The position numbers and the translations under genes were made by a program. Positions 32,526-41,029 of a stretch of 64,000 nucleotides of DNA are shown in pieces. The DNA comes from VFMC01 sp040398525 (GTDB lineage Bacteria; Actinomycetota; Acidimicrobiia; Acidimicrobiales; Ilumatobacteraceae): positions 62,001 through 126,000 of the forward strand of contig JBBATY010000002.1 of the NCBI GenBank assembly GCA_040398525.1, written 5' to 3'. The first letter of the stretch is position 1, and each line of letters begins with the position of its first letter. The notes beneath the pieces were generated by a model. That model searched no databases. It was not told where the DNA came from and was given only the letters and a program-made list of their open reading frames with translations.

Positions 32526-33008
32526 ATGGCGCTCGCCGTCCGTTCTCCCGAGTCCATCCGCGCTCTCCGGCCGGACGTCGCCCGACCAGCAGGTGCTGGT
32601 CGTCCGAACCTCACAGTCGTCCCTCGTCGGCGCCGCGCCGTGGGCATCGCCGTGCTCGTCGCCGCCTTCATCGCGACTTCGATGCTGGGTGCCGCTGCCT
32701 TCCAGGTCTACCTCGCTCAGGCGCAACTGCAGCTCGACCAGCTCGATCGCGAGATCCGCGACACCACGGCTCGCTACGAGCAGCTTCGCCTCGAGCGGGC
32801 GGAGCTTCGCTCGCCCGGCAACCTGCAGGCCATCGCCGAGCAGTGGCAGCTCCAGCCCGACGGATCGGCGTCGTTCATGGTGTTGTCCCCTGAGGTGCTG
32901 GCTGTTGCCAAGCAGTCGAGCGCCCTACTCGACCCCGGGTACAGCTCCGAGCGCGAGCTGCTCGAGCAGTTCCGCACTGTCAAAGCGTTTCAGGGATCCG
33001 CACCGTGA
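32526..33008 (+). CDS. ftsL: FtsL-like division protein
   Basis: 160-residue bitopic membrane protein in the FtsL position between rsmH and ftsI. A 38-residue Arg/Pro-rich cytoplasmic part precedes one transmembrane helix at about 40-62. An extracytoplasmic coiled coil follows (QLQLDQLDREIRDTTARYEQLRLERAELRSP split over residues 68-98), ending in a short FtsL-like domain. It would bridge FtsQ and FtsI/FtsW in the divisome. Starts one base after the rsmH stop and overlaps ftsI by four bases. Sequence conservation in FtsL is low, so the call rests on topology and position. Confidence 0.82.
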   Translation: MALAVRSPESIRALRPDVARPAGAGRPNLTVVPRRRRAVGIAVLVAAFIATSMLGAAAFQVYLAQAQLQLDQLDREIRDTTARYEQLRLERAELRSPGNLQAIAEQWQLQPDGSASFMVLSPEVLAVAKQSSALLDPGYSSERELLEQFRTVKAFQGSAP

Positions 33009-35068
33009 CGCGTCGGGCCTCCGAGCCGCACCAGGCGCATCGTTCCCATCGGCGCAGCGCTCACCATCCGCGCTCGTCGTCCTCGACATCCGCAGCGACA
33101 CCTCGCGGGGTCGAGGCGCGTCGGCCGGTCGCCCCCCGACCGGCCGACGAACGAAGCTCGGGACGTCGTGCACGCCCGACGCCGGCCCAGGGTCGGACGA
33201 CGGCCCCGCAGAGGGCTCCGTTGCGGGTCGCTTCGGTGCAGGGTTCGAAGGGCGCACCGCCGCGGCACCGTCAGCGTCGTTCGATCGACGCGCCGCGGCT
33301 GTTCCAGCAGCGCTTCAAGGCGGGCGACGCCAGGCGACGCCTGTTCGCGGTCTTCGCCATCGCCGCGGTGGTGTTCGGGGCGATCGTGCTCCGTGTGGTG
33401 CAGTTGCAGACGATCGGTGCCTCGGAGCTGCGCGATGCCGGCCGCAACCAGCGGACGACTCAGCTCACGCTGCAGGCTCAGCGGGGTGTCATCTTCGACC
33501 GCAACGGTGACGAGTTGGCGATGTCGATTCCGTCGACGACCGTCACTGCGAACCCCAAGCTCGTGACGGACCCGGGTGGCACGGTCGAGGCGCTGTCGAA
33601 GCTCCTCCAGTTGTCGGAGGCCAAGCGGGAGTCGCTGCTCCAAGCCTTCACGGTGAAGGACAAAGGGTTCGTGTATGTCGCCCGGCAGATCTCCGATGCC
33701 GAGGCCGCCGTTCTGGCGCGACTCGATCTCAACGGCATCGACCTCGTGGCCGAAGACAAGCGCATCATGCCGACTGGAGAGGTCGGCCGGAGCGTGATCG
33801 GCCGCACCGACCCCGATGGTGCCGGCACGGCAGGTATCGAGCTCCAATACGACGAGCTGCTGACCGGCGTCGATGGCGAGATGGTGCGCCAGCACGATCG
33901 TCGCGGCCGCTCGCTCGTGGGGACCGAGACGACCTCGGTCGATCCGGTGCCCGGCCAGGACGTCGTGTTGACCCTCGATCGCTCGGTGCAGCATGTGGTC
34001 GAGCAGCAGATGTTGCTCCAGGTGCAGACACTCGGGGCGCGAGGTGGAACTGCTGTCGTCCTGTCGACCAAGACGGGCGACGTGATCTCGATGGCCAGCA
34101 TCCGCCGCAACGACGAGACCGGCGAGTACATAGTGTCGAGCGGCAACCTTGCAGCGGTCGACGCCGCTGAGCCCGGATCGGTGGTGAAGGCTGCCACCGT
34201 CGCTGCAGCCATGAACGAGGGCGTGGTCACGGCCGACACACCGTTCGAGATCCCGTGGCGCAAGCAGTACTCCGACACCATGCTTCACGACGCCGAGCAG
34301 CACCCGACCGAGGTCTGGCCGGTGTCGCGGATCCTCGCGGAGTCATCGAACATCGGCACCATCGAGGTGATGCTGCGGATGGGTGATTCCCGCGGCGAGC
34401 GCAAGCAGCGGCTGCACTCGTACCTGCAAGCCTTCGGTCTGGGGGAGCGCACAGCGCTCGACTTCCCGGGTGAGTCCGGAGGTCTGATGAAGGACTGGTC
34501 CGAATGGGAAGGGGCCGAGCAGTACACGATGGCGTACGGCCAAGGACTCGCTTCGACGTCGATCCAGCTCGCCGCAGCGATCAACGTGATCGCCAACGGT
34601 GGGGTCTACGTGGCGCCACGCCTGCTCCAAGCGACGATCGGTCCGGACGGGGCCATCAGCACGGCACCTCCCTCGGCGACCCATAGGGTCGTTCGTGGCG
34701 AGGTTGCGGCAGAGGTCACAACGATGATGGAGCAGGTCGTCTGCTCCGGTACCGCCACACGCGCCCAGGTGAAGGGGCTGTCGGTGGCCGGCAAGACGGG
34801 AACCGGCCTCAAGGCACAGGCCAACGGGACGTACGAGAACGAGCAGGGGGAGCGCGCCTACTACGCGTCGTTCGTCGGCTTCTTCCCGGCCGAGGACCCC
34901 CAGGTGACGGTCCTCGTGTCGATCGATGAGCCGCCGGGTGCCGATGGCCAGTTGACCCGGTTCGGTGGCACCGCTGCCGCCCCGGTCTTCGCGAAGATCG
35001 CCCCCACGATCATGCGCGAGATGAAGATCACCCCACCCGCCTCGGGTGGGGGCTGCGACGGGGGCTGA
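33005..35068 (+). CDS. ftsI: Septal peptidoglycan transpeptidase FtsI (PBP3)
   Basis: 687-residue class B penicillin-binding protein that cross-links septal peptidoglycan. A long cytoplasmic tail of about 110 residues, very rich in Arg, Ser, His and Pro, precedes the single transmembrane helix at 113-133. The pedestal domain follows (GVIFDRNGDELA near 160). The transpeptidase domain has all three catalytic motifs: S392-V-V-K395, S447-S-N449 and K597-T-G. The tail is much longer than in E. coli PBP3. GTG start overlapping the ftsL stop. Confidence 0.95.
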   Translation: MTRRASEPHQAHRSHRRSAHHPRSSSSTSAATPRGVEARRPVAPRPADERSSGRRARPTPAQGRTTAPQRAPLRVASVQGSKGAPPRHRQRRSIDAPRLFQQRFKAGDARRRLFAVFAIAAVVFGAIVLRVVQLQTIGASELRDAGRNQRTTQLTLQAQRGVIFDRNGDELAMSIPSTTVTANPKLVTDPGGTVEALSKLLQLSEAKRESLLQAFTVKDKGFVYVARQISDAEAAVLARLDLNGIDLVAEDKRIMPTGEVGRSVIGRTDPDGAGTAGIELQYDELLTGVDGEMVRQHDRRGRSLVGTETTSVDPVPGQDVVLTLDRSVQHVVEQQMLLQVQTLGARGGTAVVLSTKTGDVISMASIRRNDETGEYIVSSGNLAAVDAAEPGSVVKAATVAAAMNEGVVTADTPFEIPWRKQYSDTMLHDAEQHPTEVWPVSRILAESSNIGTIEVMLRMGDSRGERKQRLHSYLQAFGLGERTALDFPGESGGLMKDWSEWEGAEQYTMAYGQGLASTSIQLAAAINVIANGGVYVAPRLLQATIGPDGAISTAPPSATHRVVRGEVAAEVTTMMEQVVCSGTATRAQVKGLSVAGKTGTGLKAQANGTYENEQGERAYYASFVGFFPAEDPQVTVLVSIDEPPGADGQLTRFGGTAAAPVFAKIAPTIMREMKITPPASGGGCDGG

Positions 35069-35069
35069 C

Positions 35070-36296
35070 ATGGGCCGTCCGCTCTCGTCGATCCTCGCCG
35101 AACTCCGCGGCGGGCCTACGTACCGCGTCGTCGGCGATCCGGACAAGGCGATCGTCGGCGACGTCACCATCGATTCCCGAGAGGTGGTTCCTGGAGCGCT
35201 GTTTTGCTGCCTGCCGGGAAGCCATGTCGACGGGCATGAGTTCGCTGCGGCAGCGGTGGCGGCCGGTGCCGCAGCGATCCTGAGCGAGCGGGAACTGCCG
35301 GTGTCGGTGCCCCAGGTGATCACCACCGACTCCCGTCGGCTGACGGGCTGGGTGGCGGCTGCCTGCCACGGACATCCCTGCGACGACCTGCTGATGGTCG
35401 GCGTGACGGGCACCAACGGCAAGACGACCACCTCCCACCTGATCGGTTCGGTGTTGCGGCACGCCGGCAGGAAGACCGAAGTGCTCGGCACGCTGTCGGG
35501 TCGGCACACCACCCCCGAGGCCACGGTCTTGCAGCGCGGGCTTGCAGCGTGGCGCGACTCCGGCGTCGACGCTGTGGTGATGGAGGTTTCGTCCCACGCG
35601 CTGGTGCTCGGTCGAGTCGCCGGCGCGCACTTCGATGTCGCCGTGTTCACCAACCTCGGCCGCGACCACCTCGACCTGCACGGCACCATCGAGCAGTACT
35701 TCGCCGCCAAGGCGCAACTCTTCGTCGCTGGACTGAGCGACTTCGGCATCGTGAACGCCGACGACGTCCACGGACGACTGTTGCTCGACGCGGCTCCCAT
35801 CCCGATGCGGGCNNNNNNNNNNNNNNNNNNNNNNNNNNNNNNNNNNNNNNNNNNNNNNNNNNNNNNNNNNNNNNNNNNNNNNNNNNNNNNNNNNNNNNNN
35901 NNNNNNNNNNNNGCGCGTCGTGCAGCCGCAGGTGGTCGGGTGATCGTCGTGTTCGGCTGTGGGGGAGACCGCGACCGCGAGAAGCGCCCGGAGATGGGCG
36001 AGGTGGCTGCGGCCCTTGCCGACATCGCCGTCGTGACGTCCGACAACCCGCGCTCGGAGGAGCCGCTGTCGATCATCAATGCCATCCTCGACGGGGTCCC
36101 CTCCGACTACCGTGACCGCGTGCAGACCGAACCCGACCGTGCTCGAGCCATTGCCGTAGCCCTCGGTGCCGCCCGGACGGGGGACGTGGTCCTCATCGCC
36201 GGCAAGGGCCATGAGACCACGCAGATCGTGGGCGACCAAGCGCTCGCCTTCGATGATCGAGCGGTTGCCGCATCGCTGTTGGAGCAGCTTCGATGA
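35070..36296 (+). CDS. murE: UDP-MurNAc-tripeptide synthetase, interrupted by an N gap
   Basis: Adds diaminopimelate to UDP-MurNAc-L-Ala-D-Glu. Left of the gap are the N-terminal domain (GDVTIDSREVVPGALFCCLPG), the ATP loop GVTGTNGKTTTSH with K118, and MEVSSHALVLGR and FTNLGRDHLDLHG. Right of the gap is the C-terminal domain with FGCGGDRDREKRPEMG, the DNPR motif that selects diaminopimelate, and IAGKGHETTQ. With 100 N the product is 409 positions, whereas the family has about 490, so roughly 110 residues of the central domain are missing and the gap is a placeholder. Both ends are MurE, so this is one gene, not two. The ATG follows the ftsI stop by one base. Confidence 0.9.
   Translation: MGRPLSSILAELRGGPTYRVVGDPDKAIVGDVTIDSREVVPGALFCCLPGSHVDGHEFAAAAVAAGAAAILSERELPVSVPQVITTDSRRLTGWVAAACHGHPCDDLLMVGVTGTNGKTTTSHLIGSVLRHAGRKTEVLGTLSGRHTTPEATVLQRGLAAWRDSGVDAVVMEVSSHALVLGRVAGAHFDVAVFTNLGRDHLDLHGTIEQYFAAKAQLFVAGLSDFGIVNADDVHGRLLLDAAPIPMRXXXXXXXXXXXXXXXXXXXXXXXXXXXXXXXXXXARRAAAGGRVIVVFGCGGDRDREKRPEMGEVAAALADIAVVTSDNPRSEEPLSIINAILDGVPSDYRDRVQTEPDRARAIAVALGAARTGDVVLIAGKGHETTQIVGDQALAFDDRAVAASLLEQLR
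35813..35912. other. Assembly gap of 100 N inside murE
   Basis: Exactly 100 N. The flanks share only two bases, so unlike the first gap they do not overlap. Comparing with the usual MurE length suggests about 330-350 real bases are missing. Confidence 0.9.
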
Positions 36297-37345
36297 TCGC
36301 AGTCATGATCTCTGCGGCGACGGCGATGGCGGTTGCGCTTCTCGGGACCCGGACGCTCATCACCTTCTTCCGTAATCGGGGGAAGGGGCAGCCGATCCTG
36401 GGCAAGGAAGACCGTGGTCCGGACCATCACCTGAGCAAGCAGGGCACCCCCACGATGGGTGGCCTCGCCATCATCAGCGCAGCGTTCGTCGGCTGGGTGG
36501 TGGCCCACCTCCGGCGTGGCCTCGCCTTCTCCGACCAAGCGATGATCATCTGGGTCGGCATTCTCGTGATGGCCTTCATGGGCTTCCTCGACGACTACAT
36601 CAAGGTGAAGCGCTCACACAACCGAGGCATCTTCTGGAAGCGCAAGAGCTACATCACCCTCGGGCTGGCCGTGCTGATCGCCGTGGGGCTCGTCGCCGGA
36701 ACCGGTATCAGCGAGACCCTCTCCTTCACCCGTGCCGACCTGCCGGGTTGGGATCTGCACTGGGCGCTCTGGGTGATCTGGGCGGGGTTGATCATCTGGA
36801 GCACCACCAACGCCGTCAACGTCACTGACGGCCTCGACGGCCTCGCCGGCGGCTCGGCGCTGCTGGGCTTCATCGCCTTCGCGATCATCGCCTACTGGGC
36901 GTTTCGTAACCCGGATATCTACCCGGCCGTGGTGAATCCGCTCGACCTGGCGGTCGTGGCAGCCGGCTTTGCCGGGGCGTGTGCGGGCTTCCTCTGGTAC
37001 AACGCAGCACCTGCTCGGATCTTCATGGGCGACGTGGGTGCGCTCGGCGTTGGCTCGGCGCTCGCGCTGCTGGCGCTCGGCACCAATACGCAGCTGTTGC
37101 TGGTGCTGATCTGCGGCCTCAACGTCATGGAGGCGGGGTCGGTGGCGATCCAGATGGGTGTCTTCAAGGCGTCTGGCCGCACCCGCCGGTTGTTCCGCAT
37201 GTCGCCCGTCCACCACCACTTCGAGCTCGTCGGCTGGCCGGAGACCACCGTGATCATCCGCTTCTGGATCATCTCGGGTATTTGCGTGGCCACGGCGCTG
37301 GCGATCTTCATCGGTGATTTCACCCGCCTGGAGCAGTTGCGTTGA
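36293..37345 (+). CDS. mraY: Phospho-N-acetylmuramoyl-pentapeptide-transferase
   Basis: Makes lipid I by moving phospho-MurNAc-pentapeptide from UDP to undecaprenyl phosphate. 350 residues with about ten transmembrane helices. Signature segments are QGTPTMGGLAI near residue 49, GFLDDYIKVKR near 99 with the catalytic Asp pair, NVTDGLDGLAGG near 176 and MSPVHHHFELVGWPE near 303. The ATG overlaps the murE stop directly, leaving no room for murF, which normally lies between them. Confidence 0.96.
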   Translation: MIAVMISAATAMAVALLGTRTLITFFRNRGKGQPILGKEDRGPDHHLSKQGTPTMGGLAIISAAFVGWVVAHLRRGLAFSDQAMIIWVGILVMAFMGFLDDYIKVKRSHNRGIFWKRKSYITLGLAVLIAVGLVAGTGISETLSFTRADLPGWDLHWALWVIWAGLIIWSTTNAVNVTDGLDGLAGGSALLGFIAFAIIAYWAFRNPDIYPAVVNPLDLAVVAAGFAGACAGFLWYNAAPARIFMGDVGALGVGSALALLALGTNTQLLLVLICGLNVMEAGSVAIQMGVFKASGRTRRLFRMSPVHHHFELVGWPETTVIIRFWIISGICVATALAIFIGDFTRLEQLR

Positions 37346-38706
37346 GTGGTCCGACGGCGCTCGTCTACGGCCTCGGGATCGCCGGTGAGTCGACTGCTCG
37401 GGCGCTGCTCGGGCGCGGCTACGACGTTCGGGTGGCCGATGATGTCGCCGACTCCTCGCGGCGCGTGCGCGCCGAGCGGCTGGGGGTCGAGCTGATCGAG
37501 GGTCCAGACGACGTGGCGATCGACCGCCTGCTGGTGGGGGCCGACCTCCTCGCACCTGCACCTGGTGTGCCCGAGACCCATCGGGTCATCGCCGCTGCGG
37601 AGCGCCTCGGTGTGTCGGTGCGCACCGAGATCGACCTCGCCTACGAATGGGAACAGGACCGTCCCGGCGGGCCGCGACCCATCGTGGCGATCACCGGCAC
37701 GGACGGCAAGACCACGACCACGATGCTCGTCGCCGCCCTGCTCGAGGCTGGCGGGCTGCGCACTCGTGCCGTCGGCAACACCGAGGTGCCGTTCGTCGAA
37801 GCGCTCGGAGACGACGTCGACGCGTTCGCCGTCGAGTGCAGCAGCTTCCGCCTCAACTGGATCGACTGCTTCCGCGCCGAGGCGGCAATCTGGCTCAACC
37901 TCGCACCCGACCATCAGAACTGGCACCGGTCGATGGCGAGCTACGAGGCAGCGAAGGCTCGGATCTGGGAGCATCAGCGACCGGCCGATGTCGCCATCGG
38001 GTGGAGCGGCGACCCCACGGTCATGGCCCGTCTGCGCAGCGCACCGGGTCGTCATGTCACCTTCGGGCTCGACGACGGCGAGTACCGGGTCGAGGGCGAG
38101 GGTGACCAGCGCCAACTGTGTGGGCCGAGCGGGTCGTTCGCGTCCGTCACGTCGCTCGCCCGGCGCTTCCCTCACGATCTCACCAATGCGCTTGCTGCAT
38201 CTGCGGCCTGCCTCGAAGCTGGCCTGGTGTCGCCCGACCGCATCGATGACGGCCTCGGCTCGTTCCGGACCCCGCCGCATCGGATCGAGCCGCTCGGAGC
38301 CCACGACGGCGTGGAGTGGTTCAACGACTCGAAGGCGACCTCTCCGCATGCCGCCCTGACGGCCATCAGGTCGTTCGAGTCGATCGTGCTCATCGCCGGC
38401 GGCCGCAACAAGGGCCTCGACCTCGCGTCGCTCGGGAGCGAGATGCACCGCATCAGGGCGGTCGTTGCGATCGGCGAAGCGGCCGACGAGGTCGCCGCCG
38501 CGTTCGTCGGCTCCCGACCGGTCGAGCGGGCCGACTCGATGGTCGACGCTGTGCGGGTCGCTGCCGGGTTGGCAACTGCCGGCGACACGGTCCTGCTCTC
38601 GCCTGCGTGCGCGAGCTTCGACTGGTACCCGGACGGCGGATATCCGGCCCGTGGCGACGACTTCAAGCGGTGCGTCGCCGCCCTCGGAGAGGAGCGCTCA
38701 GCATGA
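37342..38706 (+). CDS. murD: UDP-MurNAc-alanine:D-glutamate ligase
   Basis: Adds D-glutamate to UDP-MurNAc-L-Ala. 454 residues: an N-terminal Rossmann-like domain (VYGLGIAGESTARAL), ATP loop AITGTDGKTTTTML near residue 116, ECSSFRLNW near 169 and NLAPDHQNWH near 187, then a C-terminal domain with NDSKATSPHAAL near 329 and LLSPACASFDWY near 416. The start is TTG, overlapping the mraY stop as TTGA; alignment with the family supports it. Part of the run of four-base overlaps. Confidence 0.95.
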   Translation: MSGPTALVYGLGIAGESTARALLGRGYDVRVADDVADSSRRVRAERLGVELIEGPDDVAIDRLLVGADLLAPAPGVPETHRVIAAAERLGVSVRTEIDLAYEWEQDRPGGPRPIVAITGTDGKTTTTMLVAALLEAGGLRTRAVGNTEVPFVEALGDDVDAFAVECSSFRLNWIDCFRAEAAIWLNLAPDHQNWHRSMASYEAAKARIWEHQRPADVAIGWSGDPTVMARLRSAPGRHVTFGLDDGEYRVEGEGDQRQLCGPSGSFASVTSLARRFPHDLTNALAASAACLEAGLVSPDRIDDGLGSFRTPPHRIEPLGAHDGVEWFNDSKATSPHAALTAIRSFESIVLIAGGRNKGLDLASLGSEMHRIRAVVAIGEAADEVAAAFVGSRPVERADSMVDAVRVAAGLATAGDTVLLSPACASFDWYPDGGYPARGDDFKRCVAALGEERSA

Positions 38707-39905
38707 GCACGTCGAGTGCTGCGATGGCCGACCGTCGACGCCTGGCAGCGTCGCGTGCCGCCGCCAAGCGGCGGCATCCTGCGACCCGTCCCGTGAGCGT
38801 GGCCCCGGCATCACCTCCGCCGACCACGTATTACGTGATCGCCGTCGTGGTGGCCACCTTCGTGATGCTGGGTCTGGTCATGGTGCTGTCAGCCTCGTCG
38901 ATCCAGCAGTTCCATCGAGGCCAGTCGCCGTGGAGGATCTTCAACCGGCAGGCGATGTGGGCGGGTCTCGGCCTGCTCGCCCTACTCACCTGTGCCCGCT
39001 TGCCGTACCGGGCCTGGCGCCGCCTCGTCACGTGGATGCTGATCGGAGCGTTCGTGATGATGGCGCTGCCCCTCGTGCCCGGCCTCGGTTCCGAGGTCAA
39101 CGATGCGCAGGCGTGGGTAGCGATCGGGCCGTTCAGCTTCCAGCCGTCGGAGTTCCTGAAGCTCGCCGTGCTCGTGTACTGCGCCGACCTGCTCACCAAG
39201 AGAGCGGACGAGATGGGCGATCTCGGACGGACGCTGGTCCCGGCGATCTGGGTTGCGCTCGCCGGCTCGGCGCTCTGCCTCCTGCAGGGCGACCTCGGTT
39301 CGGCGATCGTGCTTGCCGGCATCGTGTTCGGCGTGGCGTTCGTCGGAGGCGCACCGCTCACCCCGATGGTGGCGACGGCCCTCGGAGGCGCCGGGCTCGC
39401 GATGCTCTTCGTGCTGAGCAGCACCCGGCGGTTCAACCGCTTCACGTCGTTCCTCGACATCACTGGCAACCGCGACTACCTCGCCTACCAGCAGTACCAG
39501 GCGATGATCGGCATCGCCCAGGGGGGCGCCACGGGCGCTGGGCCGGGGCGAGGCCTGAACAAGCTCGGCGACTTCCTGCCGCTTGCGCACAGCGACTTCA
39601 TCTTCGCTGTCATCGCCGAGGAGCTCGGGCTGATCGGTGTCGTCGCGGTGCTCGGTGGGTTCCTGATCTTCACCTTCTGCGGCGTGCAGGTAGCGCTCGC
39701 CGCGCACGACCGGTTCGGAGCTCTCGTCGCAGGTGGGATCTCTGCCTGGTTCGTGTTGCAGACCCTGATCAACGTGGGTGGAGTGACCGGAGTACTTCCT
39801 GTGACCGGTCTCACCCTGCCCTTCTTCTCGGCGGGTGGCACATCGTTGTTCGTGAGCATGGCAGCGGCGGGCATGTTGCTGAACGTGGCTCGTCACGCCC
39901 GATGA
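38703..39905 (+). CDS. ftsW: Septal peptidoglycan polymerase FtsW
   Basis: 400-residue SEDS glycosyltransferase that polymerises lipid II at the septum together with FtsI. A basic cytoplasmic tail of about 42 residues precedes some ten transmembrane helices. Family landmarks are FQPSEFLKLAVLVYCAD near residue 145, LQGDLGSAIVLAG near 197, GLNKLGDFLPLAHSDFIFAVIAEELG near 284 with the catalytic Asp, and LTLPFFSAGGTSL near 368. The ATG overlaps the murD stop; the longer frame is antiphase within murD. Confidence 0.95.
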   Translation: MSTSSAAMADRRRLAASRAAAKRRHPATRPVSVAPASPPPTTYYVIAVVVATFVMLGLVMVLSASSIQQFHRGQSPWRIFNRQAMWAGLGLLALLTCARLPYRAWRRLVTWMLIGAFVMMALPLVPGLGSEVNDAQAWVAIGPFSFQPSEFLKLAVLVYCADLLTKRADEMGDLGRTLVPAIWVALAGSALCLLQGDLGSAIVLAGIVFGVAFVGGAPLTPMVATALGGAGLAMLFVLSSTRRFNRFTSFLDITGNRDYLAYQQYQAMIGIAQGGATGAGPGRGLNKLGDFLPLAHSDFIFAVIAEELGLIGVVAVLGGFLIFTFCGVQVALAAHDRFGALVAGGISAWFVLQTLINVGGVTGVLPVTGLTLPFFSAGGTSLFVSMAAAGMLLNVARHAR

Positions 39906-41029
39906 GGCCGCGCTCGGAGGGTGATGAGGCGATGTGCTTCGCTGTCGTCACCGGAGGAGGGACCGCCGGTCACGTGCTCCCTGCGATCGCCATCATGGAC
40001 CGCCTGGTCGAGTCGGGCCATCCTGCGAGCTCGCTGCACCATGTGGGGACGACCCGGGGCATCGAAGCCCGTCTGCTTCCGGCCTCGGGCTTTGCCTCGA
40101 CCCGTTTCGACGTGGTCGGCCTGCAGCGTTCGCTCGACTGGCGCAACGTGTTGTTCGTCCCGAAGCTGGTGCGTTCCACCTGGCAGGCGTGGCGTCTGCT
40201 CGGCCGGTTGCGGCCTCGAGTGGTCGTGAACGTCGGCGGGTACGCCAGCATGCCGGCGACACTGGCCGCCTTCATGCGGCGTCGACCCGTCGTGGTCGTC
40301 AGCTACGACCAGCGTCCCGGCTTGGCCTCGCGGGTGTCGGCGCGCTTCGCAACGGCTGTCGCCGCCGCGTTCCCGGACTCGCCGCTCCCGAGGGCTCGCA
40401 CGACAGGCGCTCCGATCCGCCGCGATGTCATCGCGGTCGATCGCACGGGCCACAGACAGGCGGCGCGCGAAGCGCTCGGGCTGCCAGAGGGCCGGTTCGT
40501 CCTCACGGTCTTCGGAGGTTCGTTGGGCGCACAGGCGATCAACACGGCGGTTGTCGGCTTGCTCGAGCACTGGGCGGACAGAGGCGACCTCTGCATCCAC
40601 CATGTCGTCGGGGAGCGCTGGGTGGGCGAGATGCCACCACCTCGATGGTCTGGCGAGGGCATCATGTACCGCGTGATTGGCTACGAAGACCGGATGCCCC
40701 TGCTGTTCGCAGCCTCCGACCTGATGGTGACGCGTGCCGGAGCGAGCACCATCGCCGAGCTGGCTGCGACGGGAACCCCTGCGGTCATCGTGCCGTGGCC
40801 GGGTGCGGCCGAGAACCATCAGCTCGACAATGCCCGCACCCTCACCGACCATGGGGCGGCTGTGCTGCTCGAACAGCACGAGCTCGACGCCGACCGCCTT
40901 GCCGCGCTGATCGACGAGCTTCGGGCCGAGCCCCAGCGTCTTGCCGACATGTCGCGGCAGGCGTACATCGAGGGCGAGCGCCATCGCGGCGACTCGCTGC
41001 TCCGCGTGATCGAGGAGGCGGCGCAATGA
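39902..41029 (+). CDS. murG: Lipid II synthase MurG
   Basis: Transfers GlcNAc from UDP-GlcNAc to lipid I. 375 residues, GT-B fold. VTGGGTAGHVLPAIAI near residue 16 replaces the usual GGTGGH with GGTAGH. The usual HEQN region reads VSYDQRPGLASRV near 137. The donor site is better conserved: FGGSLGAQAINTAV near 205, TRAGASTIAELAATG near 278 and WPGAAENHQLDNARTL near 299. The ATG at 39902 overlaps the ftsW stop; the ATG at 39932 is an alternative that would remove ten residues. Position and overall fold make MurG secure despite the motif changes. Confidence 0.92.
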   Translation: MRPRSEGDEAMCFAVVTGGGTAGHVLPAIAIMDRLVESGHPASSLHHVGTTRGIEARLLPASGFASTRFDVVGLQRSLDWRNVLFVPKLVRSTWQAWRLLGRLRPRVVVNVGGYASMPATLAAFMRRRPVVVVSYDQRPGLASRVSARFATAVAAAFPDSPLPRARTTGAPIRRDVIAVDRTGHRQAAREALGLPEGRFVLTVFGGSLGAQAINTAVVGLLEHWADRGDLCIHHVVGERWVGEMPPPRWSGEGIMYRVIGYEDRMPLLFAASDLMVTRAGASTIAELAATGTPAVIVPWPGAAENHQLDNARTLTDHGAAVLLEQHELDADRLAALIDELRAEPQRLADMSRQAYIEGERHRGDSLLRVIEEAAQ

